25,694 nucleotides of DNA from an uncultured Flavobacteriales bacterium (GCA_946479985.1 CAMLIF010000054.1:1-25694), one strand, 5' to 3'; positions 1 through 8,530 are shown, counted from the stretch's first letter. The notes: generated by a model from the sequence alone, not told the origin. A program made the numbers and translations.

Positions 1-6
1 CAGGAA

Positions 7-40
7 GTGACTGGAGTTCAGACGTGTGCTCTTCCGATCT
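7..40 (-). other. Illumina TruSeq adapter left in the assembly
   Basis: Read on the minus strand from base 40, this is the TruSeq index/read-2 adapter: it begins AGATCGGAAGAGC and ends in CCAGTCAC at base 7. In the frame of the interrupted ABC transporter it encodes the peptide DRKSTRLNSSH, a well-known adapter artefact in protein databases. Bases 1-6 (TTCCTG on the minus strand) lie where the sample index would begin. Genomic sequence starts at about base 41, where the junction base is ambiguous because both sides contribute A residues on the minus strand. Confidence 0.98.
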
Positions 41-1176
41 TTCTTTACTTCAATTTTCTGGTCTAAAGACTTAAACGGTATGGCATTTGGAAGATCATTG
101 ATTACCTCATCTGCATTCAGAATTTCATTAATTCTATCCATAGAAGGTTCCGCCTTGTTGAGATTCCCCATGGAAGTTGAGATTCCCTGGATGGGTCTGA
201 GAAGTTGAGAGAATACAACAATGAAGGCGATGAATTCCTCGCCTGTCAAAGCTCCGGCTCCGCCTTCCAAAATCATAATTCCGCCAAACCAAACCAGGCA
301 AAGCATTACCGCCGAACCGAGTGCTTCGTTTAATGGAGGCGATAAATCACGTTTGCGAAATGCTTTGGTAATTAGTTTTTGCCAGCGCAGATTTACTTCC
401 TGGAATTTTTCGGTCATGAAATCAATTGCGCTGAACGATTTGATGAGTTTTACTCCGGATAAGGATTCATCAATTGCTGACGTTACGATGCCGTTTTGCT
501 CCTGTCCCTGCTTAGCCGTACGTTTTAAACTTCTCCCGATTCTGGATATAACGAATGCCGAAACAGGAAGGAGGATAAAGGAAATCAACGTCAGTTTCGG
601 ACTAATAATAATCAATCCGGCAATAGACGTGACAATAGCGAATGGTTCTCTGAAAATCAATTCCAAAATAGCAATTACACCAATTTCAATTTCCCCGACA
701 TCACTGCTCATTCGTGCCATCAAATCGCCCTTGCGTTCATTGGCATAAAATGACATTGGTAATCGGAGTGCTTTGTGATACAATTTGTTTTTAAGGTCGC
801 GTACTACTGCCATGCGCAATTGACTTTGATTCCAGATAGCTCCGTAACGGAACAGGTTCTTGAGGAAAAACGCTATGAAAACGGTAATACAGACAAAGAA
901 AAGAGCATCCTTAGGATCTTTTGCTACCATTTCCTGCATGGTATAATTGTAAAGATCTTTTACGTAGATGAAAAAATCAATGAATCCACCGTGATATATT
1001 GGTTTCACGATTTTTGCTGCTTCTTCTGTTTTTTTGAAGATAAGCTGTAAAAAAGGAATGAACAGTATCAGTGATACTAAATTGAAAATTACGTAAAGTA
1101 AATTGAAGAAAATGGTAAGAAATGCAGGACTTTTATACGAAAAAGTATAGCGATAAATTTCTTTCATTGATGCCAT
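41..1176 (-). CDS. ABC exporter, MsbA-like, 3'-truncated by adapter
   Basis: About 378 residues remain, starting MASMKEIYRYTF. This is the membrane domain of a half-size ABC exporter of the MsbA/lipid and multidrug type: TM1 about residues 18-46, TM2 about 88-108, the coupling region with SFYANERKGDLMARMSSDV at about 145-165, TM3/4 about 170-215, the ESLSGVKLIKSF stretch at about 240, then TM5/6 to about 335. The sequence ends just where the nucleotide-binding domain should begin (IEVKK), so Walker A, signature and Walker B motifs are all missing. The loss is an assembly artefact (adapter at 7-40), not a biological truncation. A second ATG lies three codons in; I chose the first, seven bases after a promoter-like box. 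The likely role is inner-membrane flipping or export of a lipid or glycolipid; the substrate is not evident from the sequence. It is divergent from rbfA. Confidence 0.93.
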
Positions 1177-1183
1177 AGTGCGG

Positions 1184-1191
1184 TAAAGATA
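1184..1191 (-). promoter_or_regulatory. -7 box of the ABC exporter promoter
   Basis: TATCTTTA on the minus strand matches the Bacteroidota -7 consensus TAnnTTTG at all but the last base and lies seven bases before the ATG. I see no convincing -33 TTG, so this is tentative. Confidence 0.5.
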
Positions 1192-1262
1192 GGAAACAGT
1201 TGAGACTTGAGACTGCTTTGCTTAAAGATATAAGACTGAAGATTAACTCTCTTTTATCAATT

Positions 1263-1297
1263 GTCTTCGGTCTTTGGTCTTTCATCTTTTGTCTTTA
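1263..1297 (+). repeat. Degenerate 7-bp repeat upstream of rbfA
   Basis: Five consecutive heptamers follow the pattern GTCTTTN: GTCTTCG, GTCTTTG, GTCTTTC, ATCTTTT, GTCTTTA. They run into the rbfA -7 box, whose TATCTTTG resembles another unit. On the other side of the intergenic gap (about 1201-1245) lie complementary GAGACT and AAGAC stretches, so the region could fold imperfectly. The array overlaps the expected -33 region of the rbfA promoter. Confidence 0.65.
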
Positions 1298-1299
1298 CT

Positions 1300-1307
1300 T
1301 ATCTTTG
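1300..1307 (+). promoter_or_regulatory. -7 box of the rbfA promoter
   Basis: TATCTTTG is an exact match to TAnnTTTG. Only four bases separate it from the rbfA ATG, so the transcript would start at or next to the start codon and be nearly leaderless. A TTTG at 1273-1276 could be the -33 element, although the 23-base gap is a little long. Confidence 0.65.
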
Positions 1308-1311
1308 CGCC

Positions 1312-1647
1312 ATGAGTTCAATTAGACAAAACAGAGTAGAAGGAGTTATTCAGGAAGAATTATCCGTTTTTTTCCAGCGAAATGCACGTGAAATTTGTTT
1401 GGGAGCTATGGTTTCTGTAACCATCGTTCGTGTATCTGCGGATTTGTCGATTGCCCGTATTTACTTGAGCATTTTCGCCGGACCGGATAAAAAAGAAGTA
1501 TTGCAAAGTGTTCAGGATAACACGCGGAAAATACGTGGTGAGATTGGAAAGCGATTGAAGAACATGCATAAAATTCCGGAGTTGTTATTCTATATCGATG
1601 ATTCAATGGATTACGCAATGGAAATCGAAAAACTCTTAAAAGATTAA
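1312..1647 (+). CDS. rbfA: Ribosome-binding factor A
   Basis: A 111-residue protein of the RbfA family, a small KH-type RNA-binding protein that helps mature the 30S subunit and 16S rRNA 5' end, especially in the cold. Family hallmarks visible are the N-terminal RQNRVEGVIQEELS helix, the VSVTIVRVSADLSIARIYLSIF strand-helix region and the conserved C-terminal IPELLFYIDDSMDYAMEIEKLL segment. Length is normal. I start at the ATG at 1312, four bases after the TATCTTTG box; an upstream in-frame extension to 1261 runs through the promoter and heptamer repeat and is rejected. The stop codon overlaps the first codons of the downstream permease, so the two are probably co-transcribed and translationally coupled. 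Confidence 0.95.
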   Translation: MSSIRQNRVEGVIQEELSVFFQRNAREICLGAMVSVTIVRVSADLSIARIYLSIFAGPDKKEVLQSVQDNTRKIRGEIGKRLKNMHKIPELLFYIDDSMDYAMEIEKLLKD

Positions 1648-2857
1648 TCTTCCCTTTTTCATAGCAAACAGGTATCTGAAGTATACGCGAAAGCAGCGCA
1701 GTCTTGTCAATTGGATTACGCGGGTTTCTGTTGTGGGTATTTGTTTGATTACTGCCGCGCTGGTTATATTAATTGCCGCATTCAACGGAATTGAAGGAAT
1801 GGTTGCGCAGTTGTATTCTGATTACGATGCAGATATTACTGTTCGATCCACTTTAGGAAAAACCTTCAAGGAAACTACCATTGATTTAAAGAAACTGAAA
1901 AATACGGAACATGTCATTCACGTGAACCGGGCGGTTGAAGAAATTGTTATCCTGAAACAGGATAAAAAATGGGCTAACGCACGAATGGTGGGTGTTGATG
2001 CTCCTTTTATCCAGGATTGCAATATGGGAACCCACATTCTTGAAGGGCATTCTTCCCTGGAAGAAAATGGTGAACCAACCGGAATAATCGGTGCTGGAAT
2101 TCTACAGAAAATTGGTGGCTACATTTCAGATGTAGAAGGTGGTTCGGAATTAATGATTTACACACCGTTGCGTGAGGCTCCTGTTGTTTTTCATAAAAGT
2201 CCGTTTAAAGTTACACCGCTCTGGATTGTTGGGACAATGAACTATAACCGGGAAGTGAACGATAACGAACTGATTGTTCCGCTTGATTTTGCCCGTTTAC
2301 AGCTTGATTACAAAGACGATTTGACAGCACTCTACATTTCTATTGATAAATCAGCAGATCCGGAAGAAGTGAAGGCAATACTTCAGAAAAAGGCGGGGAA
2401 TGATTTTATTGTAAAAACTGCCGCCGAAAAAAATGAACTGATCTTCAAAACCTCGAAATCGGAGAAACGAATTGTAATTATTATTCTCGTTTTCGTGTTT
2501 TTGCTTGCAGCTTTTAATTTAATAGCGTCCTTGACGATGTTGTATATCGAGAAATCTGAAAATATTCAAACTCTTTATCGAATAGGAATGACCCAGAAAT
2601 CGGTGTTCCGGATTTTCTTCACGGAAGGGTTGCTGATTTCGGCCAGGGGAATTATTATAGGGTTGGCAATTGGAATAGGGGTGTGTTTGTTCCAGATATA
2701 TTATCCGGTTCTCGAAATGCCTAATTCCGACGGAAGGGCTTTCCCAATTGCACTTTCGGTTGGTGACGGGTTAATGATTTTTGGATTGGTGAGTACATTA
2801 AGTATTCTCACCTCCTGTATTCCGGTTTGGTTCCTCGTATATAGATCAGGAAGGTAA
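1643..2857 (+). CDS. FtsX/LolC-type ABC permease, probable ATT start
   Basis: Permease of the FtsX/MacB-LolC family, about 404 residues if it begins at ATT 1643. One N-terminal TM helix (about 27-47), a large periplasmic domain (about 48-270) and three C-terminal TM helices (about 275-299, 325-355, 375-399) give the usual LolC topology. It is probably the membrane part of a lipoprotein-releasing or related exporter whose ATPase lies elsewhere. The first canonical start in frame is GTG at 1733, inside TM1. Upstream codons read NLPFFIANRYLKYTRKQ, which is the conserved LolC N-terminus, and a TAA at 1637 closes the frame. No ATG, GTG or TTG exists between. The C-terminus is short compared with relatives, ending PVWFLVYRSGR, and overlaps the convergent phosphatase gene by 12 bases. 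Confidence 0.88.
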   Translation: MNLPFFIANRYLKYTRKQRSLVNWITRVSVVGICLITAALVILIAAFNGIEGMVAQLYSDYDADITVRSTLGKTFKETTIDLKKLKNTEHVIHVNRAVEEIVILKQDKKWANARMVGVDAPFIQDCNMGTHILEGHSSLEENGEPTGIIGAGILQKIGGYISDVEGGSELMIYTPLREAPVVFHKSPFKVTPLWIVGTMNYNREVNDNELIVPLDFARLQLDYKDDLTALYISIDKSADPEEVKAILQKKAGNDFIVKTAAEKNELIFKTSKSEKRIVIIILVFVFLLAAFNLIASLTMLYIEKSENIQTLYRIGMTQKSVFRIFFTEGLLISARGIIIGLAIGIGVCLFQIYYPVLEMPNSDGRAFPIALSVGDGLMIFGLVSTLSILTSCIPVWFLVYRSGR

Positions 2858-5800
2858 GCGGAAATTCTTTAAACCGATAAATGTAATGTCATCGGTTTGC
2901 TCATGTCCTTCTGACCAATTCCGAATCGTGTTTTCAATGTATTTCTTCTGCAAATTCAGGTTTTCCGACTGAATTTTCTCTAATAATTCGATGATTCGTT
3001 TACTTCCGAATTTCTTTCCTGCAAGCGCTCCGAACTGTTTCGGGTAACCATCGGTAAGCAAATACAGCTGATCATTTTCTTTCAGTATAATCTCTTGTTT
3101 CAGCACAGTTTTCCGATCTTCGGAGAAGGTGTTTTTTACATGGTCGATCTGTCCTTCGGAAATATGGATCAATCCAACTCCTGAGCTTGAAAAGTCAAGT
3201 TGCCTGTCTTCAAAAACAAGCACCAGCAAATCCATTTCGTCGTTAACGAAGTTCAGTGTGTCTACTTTTAAAGCAGCTGCAATGGCTTTCGACATTTCGG
3301 AAATAATTTCATCAGACTGCATGATTTTTCGTTCCAGCACAATTTGGTTCAATAGATTAAATCCCAGGATTGTCAGGAAGGCGCCGCTAATTCCGTGTCC
3401 GGTGCAATCGGCCAGTGCAACAATCACTTTGTTTTCTACCCGCTCAATCCAGTAAAAATCTCCACTTACAATGTCTTTCGGTTTAAAGAAAATGAATGAT
3501 TCTTCGAAATAGAGAGAGAAAACTTCTTTTTTGGGAAGTAAATTGAACTGAATGCGTTTGGCTGAGTTGATTCCCGAAGCAATTTCTTTGTTCTGCTGCT
3601 CCAGCAAAAGATCGTTCGCTCTTCGTTCAGTAATGTCGCGGGCTAGAACTATAAAGCCGCTTATTTTTTCACGACTTCCGGGTTCATAAACAAGCGTTAA
3701 ATTCTGACCAAGCCAGAATATTTTTCCTTCTTTGTTTCGAATCGGATATTCGAGATAAGTATATTTTATTCCATCTTCAAATTGCGTGCGGTAAAACTTT
3801 TCTACGCGTTCGGCATATTCCGGAACCACCAAACTCAGAGAGTTTTTTCCAATTAATGATTCGGCCCGGTAACCCAATAATTTCTTGGTGTATTCGTTGA
3901 CAAACAGGAAGTTGCCGTTTATGTCGGTGTTGAAAATAAGATCTTTCGCATTTTCTACCAAAGATTGATAGTTATTGCTGATGGTCAGTTTTTCAGTAAC
4001 GTCCTGTCCCATAATAACACGCACCTGTCCGGAGATTTCCTTGCAAATCCATTCAATCCAGATCATTTTTCCCTGTTTGTCAATCATCGGGATATTGATC
4101 GCCTTCCCGTCTACAAACATTTCGGTGATTTTTGATTCACGAATATCTTCGTCGAGTACAACCTCGTTGAATACAGAGGTCGATTTTCCTATGAGTGCTG
4201 CACTCTCAAACTTGAAATAGTCACTGATGTTTGCCGAACAATAAGTAATGATTCCGTTTTCATCGAACGAAATAGAAATTACATTTCCCCGGTTTAAAAG
4301 TCCGTTTACAAAAACCAGTTTTTCCAGTGAATCGAGCCGAACATAGCTAAAAATAACCACTAATGCTGAAGAAACAGTAACGGCCACCAGGAAAAGGACT
4401 TCGTTGTATTTCGTTTCGTCGAGCATAATGATCAGGCAGAAACCCAGGAGAATCTGGCTGATACAAATGAGGGTTACAATTCTGATCCTGCTGATTAAGA
4501 AAGGAAGCACCGAAGTAATAATACACAATTGTAACACCGGGTACGGATGGATTTTTGTTTGGTAGATCAGAAAAAATGAACCGAGTGTAATTGCTGCATA
4601 CGTGGCATAAGCGGAGGCAACCACGAAATTGAGCCAGACATTTCTGTACAGCGCAATCCTTGTAAATGAATAAAGAATTACCAGGATGGCTGTTTGAATA
4701 CTTATGAACCAGCTATCTATATGGATTTCCTGCTGAACGGCGTTTACAATAAATGGTAAACCAATAGTGATAATAATACTGAATACCAGCAGCCGCGGAA
4801 TTAAATGAATATCGATTGCCAGGACATTCGTATCAACCATCTTACTGCTGGAATAAGACTTAGACCATTCGAGAAAAGCGATATTCAGTAAGCCGATGAG
4901 TACAACAACCAGAACAATAAACCATTTGTTCTTGTAGATCGGGTTTTCAATGATAATGCTTTTAATTCCGGTGGGTGAGAAATTGATCCCATCGTATGTA
5001 GCACGAACTTCCAGGGTATAGTATCCGTTTTCTAATTCGGGGAGTACCAGTTTATTACTGGTTGTGAGGCTGGACCATTTATCGGAGTATCCAATAACAC
5101 GGTAGGAATATGAAATTCCGGTTGATTTGGGGAGAATGCACTTGAACGAAAAACTGAGTTGATTGTTTTGGTATTCTGAGTTTAAAGTAGATTGTTTAAC
5201 AGGAATGATTTGTGGTTTTGGCGGAACCGGATAGTTTTCAAGAATGGAGGTGTTTATCTGGAACAATCCTTCAATGGTACCAACATAAATGAGATTTCCT
5301 TTCTGGTAAGATGCCCGCATATTGGTTTCATAACCTCCAAATCCTTCGAAGTAGGAGTAATTGTGCTGATTTACAACATGCCCGAGCGCATCAACTTTAA
5401 TAACATTTATTCCTTTGTTTGTTCCGATAAGAAGATTTCCGTACTGATCCGAGTTGAGCGTATAAAAAAGAGTGCTCGGTAGTTTTTTCGGATCGGAAAT
5501 GGAGACATATTCTTCTGATTTCGTAATTCCGATAATGGCTTTGTCCAAGGTAAACCAAATAGTTCCGTACTTATCTTTTACGGAGTTTCCGGAGTATGAA
5601 CCGAGATGACTAAATCGGGTGAGTTGTGTGAATTTTTGAGATTTCTTATTGTATTTCCATACACCGTTGTTTGTTCCGAAATAAACATTTTTCTTAGCAA
5701 AATCGACCTGCGCAGAATAAAAGAATCGCGGAAATACTTTGCTTTCAGGAATTATGACCTTCGACTGTTTTGTCTTGGGAGAGTAACGATACAATTTGTT

Positions 5801-7120
5801 GTCAGCCTTACAGTACCAGAAATATTCACCGTCGTAAAAGATCATGGACGCTTTGTTCCTTCCAATGTAGGGGAAGTGGGCATCAGTCAGGTTACTTCCT
5901 TTTAGTTCTTTTATTCCTTCATTTGTCGCAAGAAATATTCCGTAGGGTGATTCTGAGATTCCGAAAATATTTACCGGATAGGTTTTATAGATTTCTCTTT
6001 TTTTGATAGAGCTGATATAAAATCCATCGTTCGGTATGTTGAACAGATCCTGTCCTGTTGATTCGATCCGGTGGTAGAATGAAATGGTATTGCTACTGGT
6101 TTGATTGAAGAGAACCACTTTTGTAAAAGTTTCCTGGTATACTTTGAAAACGCCGCCCGAATTATTCATCCACAGAATACCTGTATTGTCGAGCATCATG
6201 CCTGAGAAATTGAAAAAGTCTCCCAGAGTATTGATGTGTACGGTATGAATCGTATTGTTGGAGAAAGAGAATAATTGATTTTCTTCCGTTAGGATAAAAG
6301 CCTTGCCATTTCGCTCCGCTACCAGTTTCACCGTGCCTGCGAATGTTGTTTTCAACTGGGTTTTACCCTTTGTAGAGTTGATTGCAGATCCGAAATTTGA
6401 AAAAGAAACCTCGGTGAAATCCTTACATTGATTGTGATAAAAGATCAATCGGTTTTTTTGGTAGATTGCGAAATTAATGTCCTTCGGAATAGTATAATCA
6501 CTCAACCAGGATTCTAAGGGAACAAATGATTTTCCATGCACAGCGTAATTTCCCTGATTGGTAATCAGAATCAGCGTATTATGAACTTTCAGTGCCTGTA
6601 TTACCTGAAACGAACCGGTACCTTTTCGTTTCAAATACTTCAAAAGCTTCCCTTTTTTTGAGATCAGCTGAATTTCGAGATCAGATACAACCACCAGGTT
6701 CGAATCGAGCTCATACAGGTTTTTCGCATCACCCAGACTATTTGGTTTGTAAACGAAATTATACTTTCCGTTTTTAAGCGAGTAAATCCCGTCGAATAAG
6801 GTGGAAAAGTAAATCTCGTTTTTAGAATTGGTGGTGATCGAAGAAATATGCAATGCATTTGAAGAGCCGAAACGGCCTATTTCACTGAAATTATTTCCGT
6901 CAAACTGCATAAGCCCGCCGCCATCAGTTCCAATAAGAATGTATCCGTTCTTATCCTGGGCTGAGCAGAGCGTTGCTTCAGTGTTTAACCCGTTGCGGTG
7001 ATTGTATTTTTTAAACGTATAATACTGGCCCCAAGCAAATTGAACGTTCAGGAGTAGTGTGATTGTAACTAAAAAGCCAGTAAGTTTGATCAAAACTGAA
7101 GTTTGTTGTGCAAAATACAA
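2846..7120 (-). CDS. Propeller-7TM-PAS-PAS-SpoIIE phosphatase sensor
   Basis: A 1,424-residue membrane sensor with a serine phosphatase output. In order: signal peptide (to about residue 31, ending FAWGQ); a beta-propeller of two-component-regulator type (about 40-640, with blades such as GYILIGTDGGGLMQF, GILWMNNSGGVFKV and GTIWFTLDKAIIG); a Y_Y_Y domain (about 655-720); one TM helix at about 730-750 followed by six more to about 925; two PAS domains (about 940-1035 and 1050-1165); and a SpoIIE/PP2C domain (about 1187-1417). Metal-binding motifs are intact: PKDIVSGDFYW near 1217, ADCTGHGISG near 1238, LLTDGYP near 1356 and QTDDITF near 1410. Likely role: an extracellular signal controls dephosphorylation of an anti-sigma-antagonist-type partner. 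The start is uncertain: TTG at 7120, or TTG at 7093, which gives a tighter signal peptide. It lies 17 bases after purK. Confidence 0.9.
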   Translation of the reverse strand: MYFAQQTSVLIKLTGFLVTITLLLNVQFAWGQYYTFKKYNHRNGLNTEATLCSAQDKNGYILIGTDGGGLMQFDGNNFSEIGRFGSSNALHISSITTNSKNEIYFSTLFDGIYSLKNGKYNFVYKPNSLGDAKNLYELDSNLVVVSDLEIQLISKKGKLLKYLKRKGTGSFQVIQALKVHNTLILITNQGNYAVHGKSFVPLESWLSDYTIPKDINFAIYQKNRLIFYHNQCKDFTEVSFSNFGSAINSTKGKTQLKTTFAGTVKLVAERNGKAFILTEENQLFSFSNNTIHTVHINTLGDFFNFSGMMLDNTGILWMNNSGGVFKVYQETFTKVVLFNQTSSNTISFYHRIESTGQDLFNIPNDGFYISSIKKREIYKTYPVNIFGISESPYGIFLATNEGIKELKGSNLTDAHFPYIGRNKASMIFYDGEYFWYCKADNKLYRYSPKTKQSKVIIPESKVFPRFFYSAQVDFAKKNVYFGTNNGVWKYNKKSQKFTQLTRFSHLGSYSGNSVKDKYGTIWFTLDKAIIGITKSEEYVSISDPKKLPSTLFYTLNSDQYGNLLIGTNKGINVIKVDALGHVVNQHNYSYFEGFGGYETNMRASYQKGNLIYVGTIEGLFQINTSILENYPVPPKPQIIPVKQSTLNSEYQNNQLSFSFKCILPKSTGISYSYRVIGYSDKWSSLTTSNKLVLPELENGYYTLEVRATYDGINFSPTGIKSIIIENPIYKNKWFIVLVVVLIGLLNIAFLEWSKSYSSSKMVDTNVLAIDIHLIPRLLVFSIIITIGLPFIVNAVQQEIHIDSWFISIQTAILVILYSFTRIALYRNVWLNFVVASAYATYAAITLGSFFLIYQTKIHPYPVLQLCIITSVLPFLISRIRIVTLICISQILLGFCLIIMLDETKYNEVLFLVAVTVSSALVVIFSYVRLDSLEKLVFVNGLLNRGNVISISFDENGIITYCSANISDYFKFESAALIGKSTSVFNEVVLDEDIRESKITEMFVDGKAINIPMIDKQGKMIWIEWICKEISGQVRVIMGQDVTEKLTISNNYQSLVENAKDLIFNTDINGNFLFVNEYTKKLLGYRAESLIGKNSLSLVVPEYAERVEKFYRTQFEDGIKYTYLEYPIRNKEGKIFWLGQNLTLVYEPGSREKISGFIVLARDITERRANDLLLEQQNKEIASGINSAKRIQFNLLPKKEVFSLYFEESFIFFKPKDIVSGDFYWIERVENKVIVALADCTGHGISGAFLTILGFNLLNQIVLERKIMQSDEIISEMSKAIAAALKVDTLNFVNDEMDLLVLVFEDRQLDFSSSGVGLIHISEGQIDHVKNTFSEDRKTVLKQEIILKENDQLYLLTDGYPKQFGALAGKKFGSKRIIELLEKIQSENLNLQKKYIENTIRNWSEGHEQTDDITFIGLKNFRLPS

Positions 7121-7137
7121 AAATTAGCTCAACGGAA

Positions 7138-8298
7138 CTATTCTGCAGCAACCTGACTCACAACCTTTAACTGGTCTGCAACCTTTCTTCCTGTAGTTTT
7201 GCATAAATCGAGTTCCTGCCCGTATACAGTAACGTGCCCCATTTTTCTATTGGGCTTTGTTTCCTGTTTCCCGTACAAGTGAACAGCAACGCCAGGAAGT
7301 CTCATAATGTTCTCCAATTCGGGGTATGATGCTAAACCCGTATGTCCTTCTTCTCCCAATAAATTGATCATAACGCCGGGATGGATCATTTTGGTGGATC
7401 CCAAAGGAGCATTTATAACGCTTCTTAGGTGCTGTTCAAACTGAGAAGTATAATTGCATTCAATGGTATGATGACCGGAGTTATGCGGGCGGGGAGCTAT
7501 TTCATTAATGAGGAGCTCACCGTTTTCTGTCAAAAACAACTCAACGGCTAAAATACCCACCATCTCTAATGAGTCAATGACACGAAAAGCCAGTGCTTCA
7601 GCAGCAGTTTCAATTTCTTCCGCAATATCTGCAGGTGAAAACAGGAATTCAACCAGGTTTACCGTAGGACTGAATTCGCATTCTACCGTTGGGTAGGTGG
7701 TTATTTCGCCCGATTCGTTTCTTGCAACGATCACGGATAGTTCTTTCACGAACGGTACAAGGGTTTCAACAACGCATGGCTCATCGAAACATGCTTCAAG
7801 ATCCGATTCAGATTTAATGATCTGAACTCCTTTTCCGTCATATCCTCCTTTTCGCATTTTAAGGACAAATGGAAACGAAGGGTTTTTCTTAAGTAATTCG
7901 GCTTTGTTCTCAACCAGGAAAAATGAAGAAGTTGGCAGGTTTCGGGATGTGTAAAATTCTTTTTGTAAGCCTTTGTCCTGAACAATTGAAAGCACTTTGG
8001 GCTGCGGGAACACTTTTTTTCCGCTATTCTCCAATTCCTCAAGTGCATCTACATTGACATGCTCAATTTCAATGGTAATGACATCTTTGTCCTGTCCGAA
8101 AGCCAAAACAGTTGCGTAATCCGTTAAATCTCCCCGGGTGAAAGAAGCAGCAAGGTTTTTACAAGGTGCTTCCGGATCCGGATCTAAACAATGTACGTGA
8201 ACGTCATAATTCATTGCTTCCTGGATGAACATGCGTCCTAATTGTCCGCCGCCAAGCATTCCTAATTTAAATTCCTTTCCGTTCCATTGTTTTTTCAT
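7138..8298 (-). CDS. purK: N5-carboxyaminoimidazole ribonucleotide synthase
   Basis: 386 residues of the ATP-grasp family; PurK makes N5-CAIR from AIR, bicarbonate and ATP in de novo purine synthesis, and PurE then converts it to CAIR. Visible hallmarks are the N-terminal LGMLGGGQLGRMFIQEA nucleotide loop, VITIEIEHVN near residue 75, the ATP-grasp loop KMRKGGYDGKGVQ near 148, and the metal/ATP site INEIAPRPHNSGHHTIE near 268. Length matches the family (about 380). The start codon lies four bases after an exact TATCTTTG box. It is the first gene of a probable operon with the large phosphatase sensor. Its partner purE is in this window but 10.6 kb away and on the other strand, rather than in a purEK operon. 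Confidence 0.97.
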   Translation of the reverse strand: MKKQWNGKEFKLGMLGGGQLGRMFIQEAMNYDVHVHCLDPDPEAPCKNLAASFTRGDLTDYATVLAFGQDKDVITIEIEHVNVDALEELENSGKKVFPQPKVLSIVQDKGLQKEFYTSRNLPTSSFFLVENKAELLKKNPSFPFVLKMRKGGYDGKGVQIIKSESDLEACFDEPCVVETLVPFVKELSVIVARNESGEITTYPTVECEFSPTVNLVEFLFSPADIAEEIETAAEALAFRVIDSLEMVGILAVELFLTENGELLINEIAPRPHNSGHHTIECNYTSQFEQHLRSVINAPLGSTKMIHPGVMINLLGEEGHTGLASYPELENIMRLPGVAVHLYGKQETKPNRKMGHVTVYGQELDLCKTTGRKVADQLKVVSQVAAE

Positions 8299-8302
8299 GC
8301 TG

Positions 8303-8310
8303 CAAAGATA
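8303..8310 (-). promoter_or_regulatory. -7 box of the purK promoter
   Basis: TATCTTTG on the minus strand, exactly matching TAnnTTTG and ending four bases before the purK ATG. The spacing and flanking C are the same as at rbfA, which suggests a nearly leaderless transcript. Confidence 0.65.
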
Positions 8311-8360
8311 AAATAAGAGAATTGAAAATGGAAAATTCCAAAATTGAAAAGCAAAAGTAA

Positions 8361-8481
8361 AAAGAGGAAAAGCTGAAGGGAGAAAAAAGAGGAAGCGAAT
8401 TTCAGTTGTTTCCGGTAGGAAAAGGGCATGGCAGCAGTAACTTTCGGCGATATACTTTACTCTTTTTCTCTTTTCCTCTTT
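8361..8481. repeat. Imperfect inverted repeat between purK and hpt
   Basis: AAAGAGGAAAAG (8361-8372) is repeated as its exact reverse complement at 8470-8481. Next to it, GAGAAAAAAGAG (about 8380-8391) pairs with CTCTTTTTCTC (8460-8470) apart from one extra A. The two arms are strongly purine- and pyrimidine-rich and enclose about 70 bases. An open frame crosses this DNA ahead of hpt, but the structure and composition suggest it is regulatory or a small repeat element rather than coding. Confidence 0.55.
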
Positions 8482-8522
8482 ATTTGTGGCTCATCTTCTA
8501 AAGATTATTCCTCGAAAAAGCT

Positions 8523-8530
8523 TAATTTTG
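8523..8530 (+). promoter_or_regulatory. -7 box of the hpt operon promoter
   Basis: TAATTTTG matches TAnnTTTG exactly and lies 20 bases before the GTG start I propose for hpt. This supports excluding the upstream 41-codon extension. I see no clear -33 element at the expected distance. Confidence 0.55.

Noticed and set aside
26..1050. Three plus-strand ORFs of 60-175 codons at the left end
   Set aside because: They lie antisense to a continuous minus-strand frame that is clearly the membrane domain of an ABC exporter; the first also begins inside the adapter.
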